Assembly (NCBI GenBank): GCA_025127975.1
Contig: JAHLYQ010000012.1
Span: forward strand, 1 to 64,000
Source: Synechococcus sp. CS-1331
Lineage (GTDB): Bacteria > Cyanobacteriota > Cyanobacteriia > PCC-6307 > Cyanobiaceae
Length of the DNA stretch: 64,000 nucleotides
Direction: 5' to 3'
In this document: positions 52,725 through 62,336 of the stretch, piece after piece
Layout: every line of letters starts with the position of its first letter
How positions within the stretch are numbered: the stretch's first letter is position 1
Position numbers and translations under genes: made by a program
Notes under the pieces: generated by a model
Databases searched by the model: none
The model's input: only the letters and a program-made list of their open reading frames with translations
What the model was told of the DNA's origin: nothing

Positions 52725-53981
52725 TCAGCGACCGGAGCCGGAGGGTCGTCGCCCACCACGGTGGCGGGCGCCATGGGGGGCAGGGGAGCGGCGCCCCCCC
52801 TTACCGCGGCCGCCACTGAGATCGAGGGGAGCGGCCGAGAGCACCTTGGGTTCAAAACCAGGCACCTCCTGCCGCGGCAGGCTCAGCCCGATCACCCGCT
52901 CAATCGCCCGCAGCAACTCACTTTCTTCAGCAGCCACCAGGGAGATCGCGTGGCCGTTATGGCCGGCCCGACCGGTGCGGCCGATGCGATGCACGTAATC
53001 CTCCGCCTGGTTCGGCAGGTCGAGGTTGACCACGTGGGGCAGCTGGTGGATGTCGATGCCGCGGGCAGCCAGGTCGGTGGCCACCAGCACGCGCAGGGCA
53101 CCGGCTTTGAAATCGGCCAGGGCGCGGGTGCGGGCCCCCTGGCTCTTGTTGCCGTGGATGGCTGCGGCGGTCATACCTTCGCGAATGAGCCGGTCCGCCA
53201 TGCGGTTGGCGCCGTGCTTGGTACGGGAGAACACCAGCACCTGCTGCCAGTCATTGCTGCGAATCAGGTGGCTGAGCAGATCTCCCTTGCGGTCCATGTC
53301 GCAGGGATGGAGCAGGTGCTCAACGGTGGGGGCCGCCTGATTTGCCGGGGTGGCCTGGAGCTGGACGGGATTGTGCAGCAGCCCCGTGGCCAGACGCCGG
53401 ATGTCGCCGGAAAAAGTGGCCGAAAACAGCAGGTTCTGACGCTTGGCTGGCAGCAGGGCCAAGATTTTCTGGATATCGCGGATGAAGCCCATGTCGAGCA
53501 TCCGGTCGGCCTCATCGAGAACCAGGATCTCAACCCGATCGAGCCGCAGGGCCTTCTGCTGGTAGAGATCCATCAGCCGGCCCGGAGTGGCCACGAGTAT
53601 GTCGGCCCCCCTCTGCAGACGGTTGATCTGGGGGTTCACCTTGACCCCGCCAAACACCACGTCACTGCGCAGGTCGAGGTAGCGGCCATAGGCCCGGACG
53701 CTCTCACCCACCTGGGCCGCCAGCTCACGGGTGGGGGTGAGCACCAAAGAGCGCACGATGCCGGCGCGGGCGGGGGGGCCGTGGCGCAGCCGCTCCAGCA
53801 TCGGCAGGGTGAAGCCTGCGGTTTTGCCGGTGCCGGTCTGGGCCGCAGCCATCACATCGTGACCGGCCAGCACGGCTGGTATGCACTGGCTCTGGATCGG
53901 TGAAGGACTGGTGTAGCCCTTCTCAGCCACCGCCTTGAGCAGGGGTTCGCCCAGGCCAAAGGAATCGAAGGAGGCAGCCAA
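52725..53981 (-). CDS. DEAD-box ATP-dependent RNA helicase
   Basis: 418 residues, ATG 53981. Q-motif [26 protein letters not shown], Walker [50 protein letters not shown] and [13 protein letters not shown] all stand in order. The C-terminus is a short basic, glycine/arginine-rich tail ([12 protein letters not shown]), as in RhlE-like helicases. Cyanobacterial members act in cold adaptation and ribosome assembly. It is transcribed away from the DUF6464/TerC pair. Confidence 0.92.
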   Translation of the reverse strand: MAASFDSFGLGEPLLKAVAEKGYTSPSPIQSQCIPAVLAGHDVMAAAQTGTGKTAGFTLPMLERLRHGPPARAGIVRSLVLTPTRELAAQVGESVRAYGRYLDLRSDVVFGGVKVNPQINRLQRGADILVATPGRLMDLYQQKALRLDRVEILVLDEADRMLDMGFIRDIQKILALLPAKRQNLLFSATFSGDIRRLATGLLHNPVQLQATPANQAAPTVEHLLHPCDMDRKGDLLSHLIRSNDWQQVLVFSRTKHGANRMADRLIREGMTAAAIHGNKSQGARTRALADFKAGALRVLVATDLAARGIDIHQLPHVVNLDLPNQAEDYVHRIGRTGRAGHNGHAISLVAAEESELLRAIERVIGLSLPRQEVPGFEPKVLSAAPLDLSGGRGKGGRRSPAPHGARHRGGRRPSGSGR

Positions 53982-54100
53982 GGCCTCAGCAGAGGTCTTG
54001 GCATCTGGTGAAGTCTTGGGAGCTGGGATGGATTGGGTAATCGCCGCATAAGCGTTGTCAGCCCAGCCTAGGAGTCGTTGGTTAGGGGTTCAGGCGAGGC

Positions 54101-54126
54101 GATCAGGTAGGTCGATCAGGTAGGTC
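54101..54126. repeat. Two 13-bp direct repeats, partial third copy
   Basis: GATCAGGTAGGTC occurs twice head to tail (54101-54113, 54114-54126) and a third copy begins at 54127. They lie between the helicase gene start and the DUF6464 stop, with the partial copy in the last codons of the latter. A regulatory or slippage role cannot be judged. Confidence 0.7.
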
Positions 54127-54128
54127 GA

Positions 54129-54488
54129 TCAGTTAGAGCGATCTCGCTGGCGGTAGTGGGCGCAGAGCTCGCAGGGCCCATCGGGCAGCACGGCGCAGCG
54201 CAGCAGGGGAGTTCGGGCGTTGTAGCGACAGCTGGGATCGCCAATCACCCACTGGTTGTGCCACCAGCGAGCATCGTCTGGTTGGCGTTGGGGCTTCACC
54301 TGCAACGCCACGCTGGCGAGCTGGTATTTACCGTTGCGCAACTGGTAGCGATGGCGGCGCTGCAGAACCAAAAAGCTGCGACCAGCACTTTCCAGCCAGC
54401 GGCCTGGATGGGGCACATCACCGATTTCGTCTACCTCTAGGGCCGCGAGCAATCGATCGGTGTCGATCTGGCGCAGCTCCACCCTCAT
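54129..54488 (-). CDS. DUF6464 family cysteine-rich protein
   Basis: 119 residues from ATG 54488. The conserved C-terminal part reads WVIGDPSCRYNARTPLLRCAVLPDGPCELCAHY, where four cysteines probably bind a metal. The N-terminal half has VELRQIDTDRLLAALEVDEIGDVPHPGRWLES. This matches the cyanobacterial DUF6464 family, of unknown function. Its ATG overlaps the stop of the TerC gene (ATGA), so both are translated from one message. Confidence 0.85.
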   Translation of the reverse strand: MRVELRQIDTDRLLAALEVDEIGDVPHPGRWLESAGRSFLVLQRRHRYQLRNGKYQLASVALQVKPQRQPDDARWWHNQWVIGDPSCRYNARTPLLRCAVLPDGPCELCAHYRQRDRSN

Positions 54489-55255
54489 GGAACGGGGGGC
54501 TGGTCCACCGGGACCTGGCGGACGGAGAAACCCCAGGCAAATAGGCCAGCCACCAGAAGCAGCAGCAGCCACTCCGGCGGCACCACCTGGGGCAGGCCTA
54601 GGCGCAGCAGTAAACGAATCCCCACCAGTCCCACCGCCAGGTAGCCAGCCGTCTCAAGGTGCTGGTAGACGGCCAGCCAACGGATGAAGAGTTCAGCCGT
54701 GAGCCGCAGGGCAATCACCCCAATCACCCCCCCAGCCATCACCAGAACCAGCCGATCCGTCACCGCTACAGCGGCAGCCACGCTGTCGAGGGAGAAGGCC
54801 AGATCGGTGAGGGCAAGCGTCAGGACAACCGAGCCCAGGCCTGCATGGTGGAGGGAGCCTTGGGGGGATGGGGCGGGTTGGGCTGGATCTGGGTCCTGCC
54901 CTACGGCGCTGGAATCCTCTGCCGGATTGGAGAAGACCAGCACCAGATGGCTGCCAGAGAGCCAGAGCAGGTAGCCGGCGGCCGCCAGCTGCAGGGGCCA
55001 GAAATTGAGCACCCACCGGGCGGCCACGATCAGCCCCAGGCGAAACACCAGGGCCAGGCCCAGGCCCAGGTTGAGCGCCTGGCGCTGGCGGGCCGGATCC
55101 TCCAGGCCCCGGGCAATGGCGGCCAGGGCAATGGCGTTGTCAGCAGACAACACGGCCTCGAGCGCCACCAGCAAGGGCAACAGCAGCAGTACCTCGCCCC
55201 ACTGGTCCGCCTGCTCGAGCAGGGGTTGGATTGACTGGATCGACTCCGCTTCCAC
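54485..55255 (-). CDS. TerC-family integral membrane protein
   Basis: 256 residues from GTG 55255. Helices LLLLPLLVALEAVLSADNAIAL and SVVLTLALTDLAFSLDSVAAA carry the DNAIA- and DSVAA-type acidic motifs within membrane segments that are characteristic of TerC (metal-binding aspartates). About seven helices are seen. TerC proteins are linked to Mn2+ and tellurite handling and, in plants, to thylakoid biogenesis. The next gene downstream, DUF6464, overlaps its stop. Confidence 0.9.
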   Translation of the reverse strand: MEAESIQSIQPLLEQADQWGEVLLLLPLLVALEAVLSADNAIALAAIARGLEDPARQRQALNLGLGLALVFRLGLIVAARWVLNFWPLQLAAAGYLLWLSGSHLVLVFSNPAEDSSAVGQDPDPAQPAPSPQGSLHHAGLGSVVLTLALTDLAFSLDSVAAAVAVTDRLVLVMAGGVIGVIALRLTAELFIRWLAVYQHLETAGYLAVGLVGIRLLLRLGLPQVVPPEWLLLLLVAGLFAWGFSVRQVPVDQPPVP

Positions 55256-55298
55256 GGGCTGCAGCGGACCAAGATGGTGGGAAGTCTAGAAAGTCGGG

Positions 55299-56132
55299 TT
55301 GGCCAGTCCGGGGGATGAAGAGGTGCCAGACGGGCAGCTGGAAGTCCAGTTAGTTCATGCCGAGGCGGGCAGCCGCATCGTGCTGGTGCAGCTCAGGCGG
55401 GCGGGGCAGATCCTCGATGCGGCCCTCGGCGAAGCAGCCACGGCCGAGCTGGCGGAGGATCGGGCCCGCCAACGGCTGCAGGGCCGACCCCAGCCCCAGA
55501 TCGAGCTGGAGGCAAGGGAACCACTGACCAGGGAACCGGTGGCCAGACCCAAGGCCCCAGCTCCCATCGCGACCCCAGCCCCCCAGCCCCTGGCTTCAGC
55601 AACACAGCCTTCAGCAACACAGCCTTCAGCAACACAGCCTTTACCAACCCAGCCTTCTGAACCCGAATCTCTGCAGCCCCCAGCCCAGCCGCCGGAGGAG
55701 CCCCAGGTGGATCCGGAGGACTGGTCGGCTGAACTGGCCCAACTCGAGCTGGAGCTGCAGCGGCTCGGCTGGGATCGGGACCAGGAGGCGGTGTACCTGC
55801 AGCGGGTTTTCGACAACCCCAACCGCAACCGCCTCACCAACTACGCCGATCTGCAGGCCTACCTGGCGGCACTGCAGGGATTCAGCCCGGGCACCCAGGC
55901 CAGCAGCGCTCCGGCACCCCTGAGGCGGCGCGAACTGCTGAGCCAGTGCGACCAACTGCTGGCCCAGCTGCAATGGGAGCCTGGCCAGGGCCGGGCATTG
56001 CTGGAGCAGCACTTTTCCCTCACCAGCCGCCAGCAGCTCAGTGATGCCCAGCTACTGCAATTCAACATGCTGCTGGAGGATCTCAGCTGTGATCTCAGCA
56101 GTGGGCTTGCACCAACTGGACCCCAAGGGTGA
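55299..56132 (+). CDS. Proline-rich hypothetical protein with duplicated small helical domain
   Basis: 277 residues from TTG 55299 (GTG 55323 also possible). Residues 80-140 are Pro/Ala/Gln-rich, including three ATQPS-like repeats. The C-terminal part contains two copies of a short helical module: ELQRLGWDRDQEAVYLQRVF...RLTNYADLQAYLAALQGF (about 150-195) and QLAQLQWEPGQGRALLEQHF...QLSDAQLLQFNMLLEDL (about 219-262). The LGW..DQ..YL pattern is one I have seen in other cyanobacterial proteins of unknown function. It overlaps the convergent membrane zincin gene by 38 bases. Confidence 0.6.
   Translation: MASPGDEEVPDGQLEVQLVHAEAGSRIVLVQLRRAGQILDAALGEAATAELAEDRARQRLQGRPQPQIELEAREPLTREPVARPKAPAPIATPAPQPLASATQPSATQPSATQPLPTQPSEPESLQPPAQPPEEPQVDPEDWSAELAQLELELQRLGWDRDQEAVYLQRVFDNPNRNRLTNYADLQAYLAALQGFSPGTQASSAPAPLRRRELLSQCDQLLAQLQWEPGQGRALLEQHFSLTSRQQLSDAQLLQFNMLLEDLSCDLSSGLAPTGPQG
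55596..55640. repeat. Three 15-bp tandem repeats inside a coding region
   Basis: Three perfect head-to-tail copies of TCAGCAACACAGCCT encode repeated SATQP in the proline-rich linker of the preceding hypothetical protein. The perfect copies suggest recent expansion and possible strain-to-strain length variation. Confidence 0.85.
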
Positions 56133-56898
56133 GGCGGTCTTGGTTGGCAAAGGCCTCCCTTTCGAGCTGACGCACCCGCTCTGGGGCCGTGCGATAGATC
56201 GGTTCATCTAGCACCGTCGTGAGATGGCCAGGTAGCTGGGTTGGCAGGCCAAGCGAGAGGGGTTCCGAACCCAAGCCCTGGTTGCTGCAGCTCTGGGCCA
56301 CGTGGATCGCCTCATGGTTGAGCACCCTGGCGAATTCCAGCGTGCCCTTGCTCACCACAGTGGGCTGGATGCGCAGGGTGCGGGCTTGCGGGTCCCATTC
56401 AGCGGCAGCGCCGCTCTTGTGGGGGGCAGAGAGGTTCACCTGCACGCCGACCTGCTCCAGGGCCTGCAGGAGCTGGCCGATCGCCTGCCTTTCCCGCTCG
56501 AAGCTGGGCGGATTGGCGATCAGGGCGCGGATCGACTCCAGATTCAGTGGCGGCTCGCCGGCCCGGCGCTTGTAGACATAGCGGTAGCCGCCGTTGGCCA
56601 AGGGTTCGGCGCGGGGGGTCCACTGCCGGTCGGCCTCGGCCAGCTGGCTGAGCAGCTGCTGCTGGTCTGGCGAAGAACCCAGCGGTGATCGGGGCTGGGG
56701 AGCGGGGGCTCCAACCGGCCGAATCGCTGCAGGCGCTGGAGTTCGCGAGGCTAGGGGCTGGTTGCCCCGAGGCACCACCATCAGGGCTACCCCTGCCCCC
56801 AGCAACAGGGCACCGAACAGGGGCAGCACGCCCACAACGGCCCCCTTCTCGGTGGCTTGGCCGCCATCGGCGCAGAGCTGGCAGTGCCTACGTGCCAT
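56095..56898 (-). CDS. Membrane-anchored zincin-like protein (HEAIH)
   Basis: 267 residues from ATG 56898. A CxxC pair (CQLC, residues 6-9) precedes one membrane helix (about 21-43, VVGVLPLFGALLLGAGVALMV). After a proline-rich linker and a soluble domain comes LNHEAIHVAQSC with HExxH at 195-199, then EREAF near 246-250 that could supply the third metal ligand. The pattern is that of a zincin-like metallopeptidase; I cannot name the family. Its ATG shares a base with the stop of the COQ4-like gene (TAATG), so the two are translationally coupled. Confidence 0.65.
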   Translation of the reverse strand: MARRHCQLCADGGQATEKGAVVGVLPLFGALLLGAGVALMVVPRGNQPLASRTPAPAAIRPVGAPAPQPRSPLGSSPDQQQLLSQLAEADRQWTPRAEPLANGGYRYVYKRRAGEPPLNLESIRALIANPPSFERERQAIGQLLQALEQVGVQVNLSAPHKSGAAAEWDPQARTLRIQPTVVSKGTLEFARVLNHEAIHVAQSCSNQGLGSEPLSLGLPTQLPGHLTTVLDEPIYRTAPERVRQLEREAFANQDRLTLGVQLVQAHC

Positions 56899-57878
56899 TA
56901 GCTCGAAGGGAGATTGGCTTTGCCGGGAATGCTCCAACAATCGCGGAGGGCAGGAAGAGCTTGGTCAGCAACAGCAAAGAAATCGATCTCACGGAACACA
57001 TCCCTTTGGCAGGCGCGACCGCGTTGGATGGCGTCGGCGATCCGCTCAGGCCCCCCCGGCTCTTCCAGGGCATGGGAATAGCCAGGCGGCACGACCAGAC
57101 TCGGCAGCAGCCCCGTCTGAAAGATGCTCACGGCACCGATAAAGCCAAGGGTGGCCCCGGGCAAGGTGCTGGCGGCGGCCTGGAAGGCGGTCACCTCCAT
57201 CTCACCCATCGGGGTGGTGTCGAAATCCGCCAGCACATGGATCCAATCGTGATGGGCTAGGGCCGCGTTAGCGGCACCCGGTTCCCCTGGGAAACCGAAG
57301 CCGCGCTCCTGGTAAAAATCCCAGAGGCTGCGGCCAATGCTGCCAGCAGGGCAGTGCTCCAGGGCGCGCCAGCGGGCCGCCTCGATGGGATCCGGCTCCA
57401 CGGTGAGGGCGTAGGCCTGGTCGCCATGGCGGGCCAGCAGCCCCTCAAAGGCTGGGCTGAACATGTCCTGCTCACCAACCCAGTCGTAGCGGTAGAAGTC
57501 GTGCAGGGCCTGGGCGGAGGCATGGGCCGCCAGGTCGCGGGCAAGCCTCAGGCTGCGGTCTTCCACCCCCAGCACGCCGGCCCAGTGTTCGATCGAGGCC
57601 TCGAGCGCCGCAGGGATGGAATCGCAGAGCATCTCTAGGGTCACCATCAACTCCACCAACTCGAGCCGTTGCTCGGCAGTGGGCAGGGCCTCGGCCACGG
57701 CTTCGGGGGAGAGGCCGGGGATCTGATCGAAATCGGCCTCGTAGCCGAGCAGCTGGTGGAACAGCACGGCCAGGAAGCGGGGCTGAAGAGGGGTCTGCCA
57801 GCCGTCACCCCGACAGGCGCCCACCAGGGCCGCCGCCTGCAGCGGGGCCTGATCGACCGTGCTGTGGATCAGAAACAT
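56898..57878 (-). CDS. TerB-like/COQ4-like protein with HDxxHx11E motif
   Basis: 326 residues. Residues 1-130 are helical, with QRLELVELMVTLEMLCDSIPAALE reminiscent of TerB-type domains. Residues 175-235 carry CPAGSIGRSLWDFYQERGFG followed by HDWIH (210-214) and E226, exactly the HDxxH-x11-E metal-binding pattern known from COQ4, which acts in coenzyme Q synthesis in mitochondria and some bacteria. Cyanobacteria use plastoquinone, so the substrate is likely different. Its stop is shared with the start of the zincin gene. Divergent from mfd across 74 bases. Confidence 0.68.
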   Translation of the reverse strand: MFLIHSTVDQAPLQAAALVGACRGDGWQTPLQPRFLAVLFHQLLGYEADFDQIPGLSPEAVAEALPTAEQRLELVELMVTLEMLCDSIPAALEASIEHWAGVLGVEDRSLRLARDLAAHASAQALHDFYRYDWVGEQDMFSPAFEGLLARHGDQAYALTVEPDPIEAARWRALEHCPAGSIGRSLWDFYQERGFGFPGEPGAANAALAHHDWIHVLADFDTTPMGEMEVTAFQAAASTLPGATLGFIGAVSIFQTGLLPSLVVPPGYSHALEEPGGPERIADAIQRGRACQRDVFREIDFFAVADQALPALRDCWSIPGKANLPSS

Positions 57879-57952
57879 GGCCGCAAAGGTGGGATCGCCA
57901 TTTCAGTATGGGCAGTTGCGAAGATCGGAACTAGCTGCTGCCAGATCCGCCC

Positions 57953-60900
57953 ATGCCCCTCACCGCCCTGGTGCGCCAGCTGCAGCAGGCAGCCCTCACC
58001 GGCGAGGTGCTGGCACGGCTGGCGCGGCCCGAGCGATTGAGGCTGGCCGGTGGCGGTCGGGCCGCCCGGGCCCTGATCAGCAGCGCCATGGCCCGCGCCA
58101 CGGGGGCACCGCTGCTGGTGATCGTGCCGACCCTGGAGGAGGCGGGCCGCTGGGCGGCGCTGCTGGAGCTGATGGGTTGGTCCAGCTGCCAGCTCTACCC
58201 CACCAGCGAGGCCAGCCCCTACGAGCCCTTTGATCCCACCAGCGAGATCACCTGGGGCCAGCTGCAGGTGCTCAGCGAGCTGGTCGATAGGCCAGCAGGA
58301 GGCCTCGCCATCGTGGCCACCGAGCGGGCCCTGCAGCCCCACCTGCCCCCGCCCCAGGCCCTGCGGGCCCAATGCCTCAGTTTGCGCAAGGGCGAAACCA
58401 TCAGCCTCGAGCAGCTGGGCGAAACCCTGAGCCGCCTTGGTTACGAGCGGGTGCCCACGATCGAGCAGGAGGGCAGCTGGAGTCGCCGCGGCGACATCGT
58501 CGATGTCTTCCCGGTGAGCAGCGAACTCCCCGTGAGGCTGGAGTTTTTTGGCGAGGAGCTCGACAAGCTGCGGGAATTTGACCCCGCATCCCAACGCTCC
58601 CTCGATCCCATCGAGGTGGTGCGCCTGACCCCCAGCGGCTACGGCCCCCTGGTTGCCGACGCGCTGCGCCAGACGATGCCTGATGGGCTGGAGCTGCTGC
58701 TCAAGCCGGAGGCCCTCGACCAGCTGCTGGAGGGCGGCACCCCCGAGGGGATGCGGCGGCTGATGGGCCTGGCCTGGGACGAGCCGGCCTCCCTGCTCGA
58801 TTACCTCGGCGCCGACACCCTGGTGGCTGTCGATGGCAGGAGCCAATGTCTCTCCCATGCCCAGCAGTGGTTTGACCACGCCGCCGGACACCACGCTGAG
58901 GTCTGCGGCGAGCTGGGGGGCGCGCTGCCAGGGGTGCTGCATTGGGAGCCAGCCGGCGCCCTCCAACAGGCGGAAGCCTTCAGGGGCTTTGATCTGGCCG
59001 AGCTGCTGGAAACGGACAGCCACCCCAACAGCTTTGATCTGGCCGCCCGCTCGATGCCCGCCTACCCGAACGCCTTTGGCAAATTGGCCGCCCTGGTGAA
59101 GGGCTTTGTGGCTGAGAAGGCCACAGTGTGGCTGATCTCTGCCCAGCCCTCGCGGGCGGTGGCCCTACTGGAGGAGCACGACTGCATCACCCGCTTTGTG
59201 CCCAATCCCGCCGACTTCCCAGCCATCGATCGACTGGTGGACCAGGCCACACCGGTGGCCCTGAAAAACCGAAGCACCGCCGAACTGGAGGGGCTGCAGC
59301 TGCCGGCCTGGAAGTTGGTGCTGATTACCGATCGGGAATTTTTCGGCCAGCATGCCCTCGCCGCCAGCGGTTATGTGCGCCGCCGCCGCAAGGCAGCCAG
59401 CCGCACGGTCGACCCGGGCAAGATGCAACCGGGAGATTTCGTGGTGCACCGCAACCACGGCATCGGCAAGTTTCTCAAGCTCGAAAAACTGGCGATCGGC
59501 GACGAATCGCGGGATTACCTGGTGGTGCAATACGCCGACGGCCTGCTGCGGGTGGCTGCCGACCAGCTGGGCAGCCTGGGCCGCTACCGCGCCAGCACCG
59601 ACGCCCCGCCTGAGCTCAACCGCATGGGCGGTACGGCCTGGGCCAAAGCCAAGGAACGGGCCATCAAGGCCGTGCGCAAAGTGGCGGTGGATCTGGTGAA
59701 GCTCTATGCCGAGCGACACCAGGCGCCGGGCTTCGCCTACCCGGCCGATGGCCCCTGGCAGCAGGAGCTGGAGGATTCCTTCCCCTATGACCCCACCCCA
59801 GACCAGACCAAGGCCATTGCCGATGTGAAGCGCGACATGGAACAACCCCAGCCCATGGATCGGCTGGTGTGTGGCGATGTGGGCTTCGGCAAAACGGAGG
59901 TGGCGATCCGGGCGATTTTCAAGGCGGTTACGGCGGGCAAGCAGGTGGCCATGCTGGCCCCAACTACCGTTTTGGCCCAACAGCACTGGCGCACCCTGAG
60001 CGAACGCTTTGCGCCCTATCCCCTCAAAGTGAGCCTGCTCAACCGCTTCCGCACCGCAAGCGAGCGCAAGACCATCCTCGAAGGGCTCAGTAAAGGCAAT
60101 GTGGACGTGGTTGTGGGCACCCACCAGCTGCTCTCCAAGGGCACGGGCTTCAAGCAGCTGGGCCTGCTGGTGGTGGATGAGGAGCAGCGCTTCGGCGTCA
60201 ACCAGAAGGAAAAGATCAAGGCGCTGCGCAAGGACGTGGACGTGTTGACCCTGTCGGCAACGCCGATTCCGCGCACCCTCTACATGAGCCTTTCGGGGGT
60301 GCGGGAGATGAGCCTGATCACCACGCCGCCACCGCTGCGCCGCCCGATAAAAACCCACCTGGCCGCCCTCGATGAGGAGGCAGTGCGCAGCGCCATCCGG
60401 CAGGAGCTGGACCGGGGCGGTCAAATCTTTTACGTGGTGCCCAGGGTGGAGGGGATCGAGGAGGTGGCCGGCCAGCTGCGGGTCATGGTTCCGGGCCTGC
60501 GGCTACTGGTGGCCCACGGCCAGATGGCCGAAGGGGAACTGGAGAGCGCCATGGTGGCCTTCAATGCCGGCGAGGCCGACCTAATGCTCTGCACCACGAT
60601 CGTGGAGAGCGGCCTGGACATCCCGCGGGTGAACACGATTTTGATCGAGGACGCCCACAAATTTGGCCTGGCCCAGCTGTACCAGCTGCGGGGCCGGGTG
60701 GGCCGCAGCGGTATCCAGGCCCATGCCTGGCTTTTCTATCCGGGCGATGCCTCCCTAAGTGAGGCGGCGCGGCAGCGGCTGCGGGCAATCCAGGAGTTTG
60801 CCCAGCTGGGCAGTGGCTACCAGCTGGCCATGCGCGACATGGAGATCCGCGGCGTGGGCAACCTGCTGGGGGTGGAGCAGAGCGGCCAGATGGAGGCGAT

Positions 60901-61507
60901 CGGCTTTGACCTCTACATGGAGATGCTGCAGGAATGCCTCGCCGAGATCCAGGGCCAGGACATCCCCAAGGTGGAAGACACCCAGATCGATCTGCCGATC
61001 ACCGCCTTCATCCCCGGCGACTGGATCACCGAGAACGACGAGAAGATGGCTGCCTACCGGGCCGCTGCCGACTGCAGTGGCGCGGCCGCCCTGGTTGAGC
61101 TGGCAGCTGGCTGGGTAGACCGCTACGGACCCATTCCGGCGCCGGTGCAATCGCTGCTGCAGCTGATGGAGCTGAAGCTGGTAGCCAAGCGCTGCGGCTT
61201 CTCGCGGATCAAGCCGGAGAAGCCCAACATCTGCCTGGAAACGCCCATGGAGGAGCCCGCCTTCCGCCTGCTGCGCCAGGGGCTGCCCCAGCATCTCCAC
61301 GGCCGCCTGGTGTTTCAGGCCAGCAGTGGCAGCACTGCCAAGGTGCTGGCCCGTGGCCTGGGGGTGCTGCCCGCCGAGAAGCAGCTGGAGGAGCTGATGG
61401 GCTGGCTCAACCAGATGGCCGCCCAGCTCCCCGGCGCCGATGGCCTCAGCGAAGCCCAGCGGGCCGAGCAGCAGGCGGCCCAGAACGAGGCGGTCCTAGC
61501 GGTGTGA
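57953..61507 (+). CDS. mfd: Transcription-repair coupling factor
   Basis: 1184 residues, the usual size. The UvrB-like N-terminal modules begin about residue 30. The RNA-polymerase-interacting CarD-like domain shows [20 protein letters not shown]. The translocase has [17 protein letters not shown] (Walker A), [16 protein letters not shown] (Walker B), [14 protein letters not shown] and [14 protein letters not shown]. Mfd removes RNA polymerase stalled at lesions and recruits UvrA. Starts at ATG 57953. No SD is seen. Confidence 0.97.
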   Translation: MPLTALVRQLQQAALTGEVLARLARPERLRLAGGGRAARALISSAMARATGAPLLVIVPTLEEAGRWAALLELMGWSSCQLYPTSEASPYEPFDPTSEITWGQLQVLSELVDRPAGGLAIVATERALQPHLPPPQALRAQCLSLRKGETISLEQLGETLSRLGYERVPTIEQEGSWSRRGDIVDVFPVSSELPVRLEFFGEELDKLREFDPASQRSLDPIEVVRLTPSGYGPLVADALRQTMPDGLELLLKPEALDQLLEGGTPEGMRRLMGLAWDEPASLLDYLGADTLVAVDGRSQCLSHAQQWFDHAAGHHAEVCGELGGALPGVLHWEPAGALQQAEAFRGFDLAELLETDSHPNSFDLAARSMPAYPNAFGKLAALVKGFVAEKATVWLISAQPSRAVALLEEHDCITRFVPNPADFPAIDRLVDQATPVALKNRSTAELEGLQLPAWKLVLITDREFFGQHALAASGYVRRRRKAASRTVDPGKMQPGDFVVHRNHGIGKFLKLEKLAIGDESRDYLVVQYADGLLRVAADQLGSLGRYRASTDAPPELNRMGGTAWAKAKERAIKAVRKVAVDLVKLYAERHQAPGFAYPADGPWQQELEDSFPYDPTPDQTKAIADVKRDMEQPQPMDRLVCGDVGFGKTEVAIRAIFKAVTAGKQVAMLAPTTVLAQQHWRTLSERFAPYPLKVSLLNRFRTASERKTILEGLSKGNVDVVVGTHQLLSKGTGFKQLGLLVVDEEQRFGVNQKEKIKALRKDVDVLTLSATPIPRTLYMSLSGVREMSLITTPPPLRRPIKTHLAALDEEAVRSAIRQELDRGGQIFYVVPRVEGIEEVAGQLRVMVPGLRLLVAHGQMAEGELESAMVAFNAGEADLMLCTTIVESGLDIPRVNTILIEDAHKFGLAQLYQLRGRVGRSGIQAHAWLFYPGDASLSEAARQRLRAIQEFAQLGSGYQLAMRDMEIRGVGNLLGVEQSGQMEAIGFDLYMEMLQECLAEIQGQDIPKVEDTQIDLPITAFIPGDWITENDEKMAAYRAAADCSGAAALVELAAGWVDRYGPIPAPVQSLLQLMELKLVAKRCGFSRIKPEKPNICLETPMEEPAFRLLRQGLPQHLHGRLVFQASSGSTAKVLARGLGVLPAEKQLEELMGWLNQMAAQLPGADGLSEAQRAEQQAAQNEAVLAV

Positions 61508-61731
61508 GAGCTGTCGGCGCGAGAGGGTGTACAATTTGGCGGAAATCCCAGCGGAAATCGCAGCCGCGAAAACTGACGCCCGGCCTCGATGGCCCGTCGC
61601 TCAATTGCAACGGCCGAATCCAACAAACCCCCACGCTCTTGAAACAGCAAAAACGGGGCGCAAGCTTCCGTCGCCGAAGCCTGCATCGTTTCCTGAATCG
61701 CCATCTCACCCAGGTGCGTTGGCGTCCCCCA
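61508..61731. other. 224-base region between mfd and a small opposite-strand gene
   Basis: No convincing gene is seen here. A TGTACAAT block (61528-61535) resembles an extended -10 promoter element on the + strand, but no downstream gene starts on that strand for several hundred bases, so an unannotated small RNA is possible. Open frames in this stretch lack family features or proper boundaries. Confidence 0.35.
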
Positions 61732-61974
61732 TCAGACCAGCTGCTGTAGTTCGCTCACCATGGCTTCAGTGGCCTGATCAGCGAGGCGCGGCAGCGGCAA
61801 GTGGGCCTGGGCCATCAACAGGAACAGGTCTTCCTCGTGTTCGGGATGGAGCTGCTCCATCACTTCGAGGTCGCTGCTGCGGCCGAGGGCAAACCCCAGC
61901 AGCAACGCGGCATTGCGGTTGCCATCCCGCTCGGCCAGCTCGCAGGTTTCCACCAGATTTGGAACGCTGGCCAT
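61732..61974 (-). CDS. Small conserved helical protein
   Basis: 80 residues from ATG 61974. VETCELAERDGNRNAALLLGFALGRSSDLEVMEQL and EDLFLLMAQAHLPLPRLADQATEAMVSELQQL form several short amphipathic helices. The protein is soluble, with one cysteine. I do not recognise a family, but the compact helical composition and clean boundaries support a real gene. It stands alone. Confidence 0.55.
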   Translation of the reverse strand: MASVPNLVETCELAERDGNRNAALLLGFALGRSSDLEVMEQLHPEHEEDLFLLMAQAHLPLPRLADQATEAMVSELQQLV

Positions 61975-62145
61975 CGAACCTGCGGCACCGGTTTCAGTGT
62001 GTCACAGATTTCAGTGTCAAGCCAACGCACTCAGCAAGCGCTGGCATTGCCCCCCGGGCGGGGGGCTTGAAGGATGGGCCCCACCTGCACGCCCAGCTCC
62101 CGCAAAAATCCGTTACATTAATGAGAAGTTGTGTGAAGGGGACTT

Positions 62146-62331
62146 GTGGGCGAATTAATCGACGCATCTTCGGGCTTCGCTGGCGGCCTGGGTGGTGGTT
62201 TCAGCCTGGTGTCTGGGGTGGTGAGCTTGATTGCCCTAGGCGTATTCGCCCTGCTGCAAGGCGACACGGGCAACAACAACGACGATGACGATTCCAGCCC
62301 CGGCGGCGGCCTAATGCAGCCGGTGGCCTGA
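62146..62331 (+). CDS. Very small membrane protein, glycine-rich then acidic tail
   Basis: 61 residues from GTG 62146, preceded by AAGGGGA (62136-62142), a fair ribosome-binding site. Residues 10-39 form a glycine-rich hydrophobic helix (GGGFSLVSGVVSLIALGVFALLQG), followed by GNNNDDDDSSPGGG. Its function is unknown; it resembles the many small membrane polypeptides of picocyanobacteria. A 26-base palindrome follows its stop. Confidence 0.55.
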   Translation: MGELIDASSGFAGGLGGGFSLVSGVVSLIALGVFALLQGDTGNNNDDDDSSPGGGLMQPVA

Positions 62332-62336
62332 GCAGA

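Noticed and set aside
59165..60424. 419-residue frame opposite mfd
   Set aside because: Shadow of mfd, biased towards His and Gly.
61527..62288. 253-residue frame on the + strand crossing the small genes
   Set aside because: Pro/Arg-rich with no motif, overlaps better-supported small genes on both strands.
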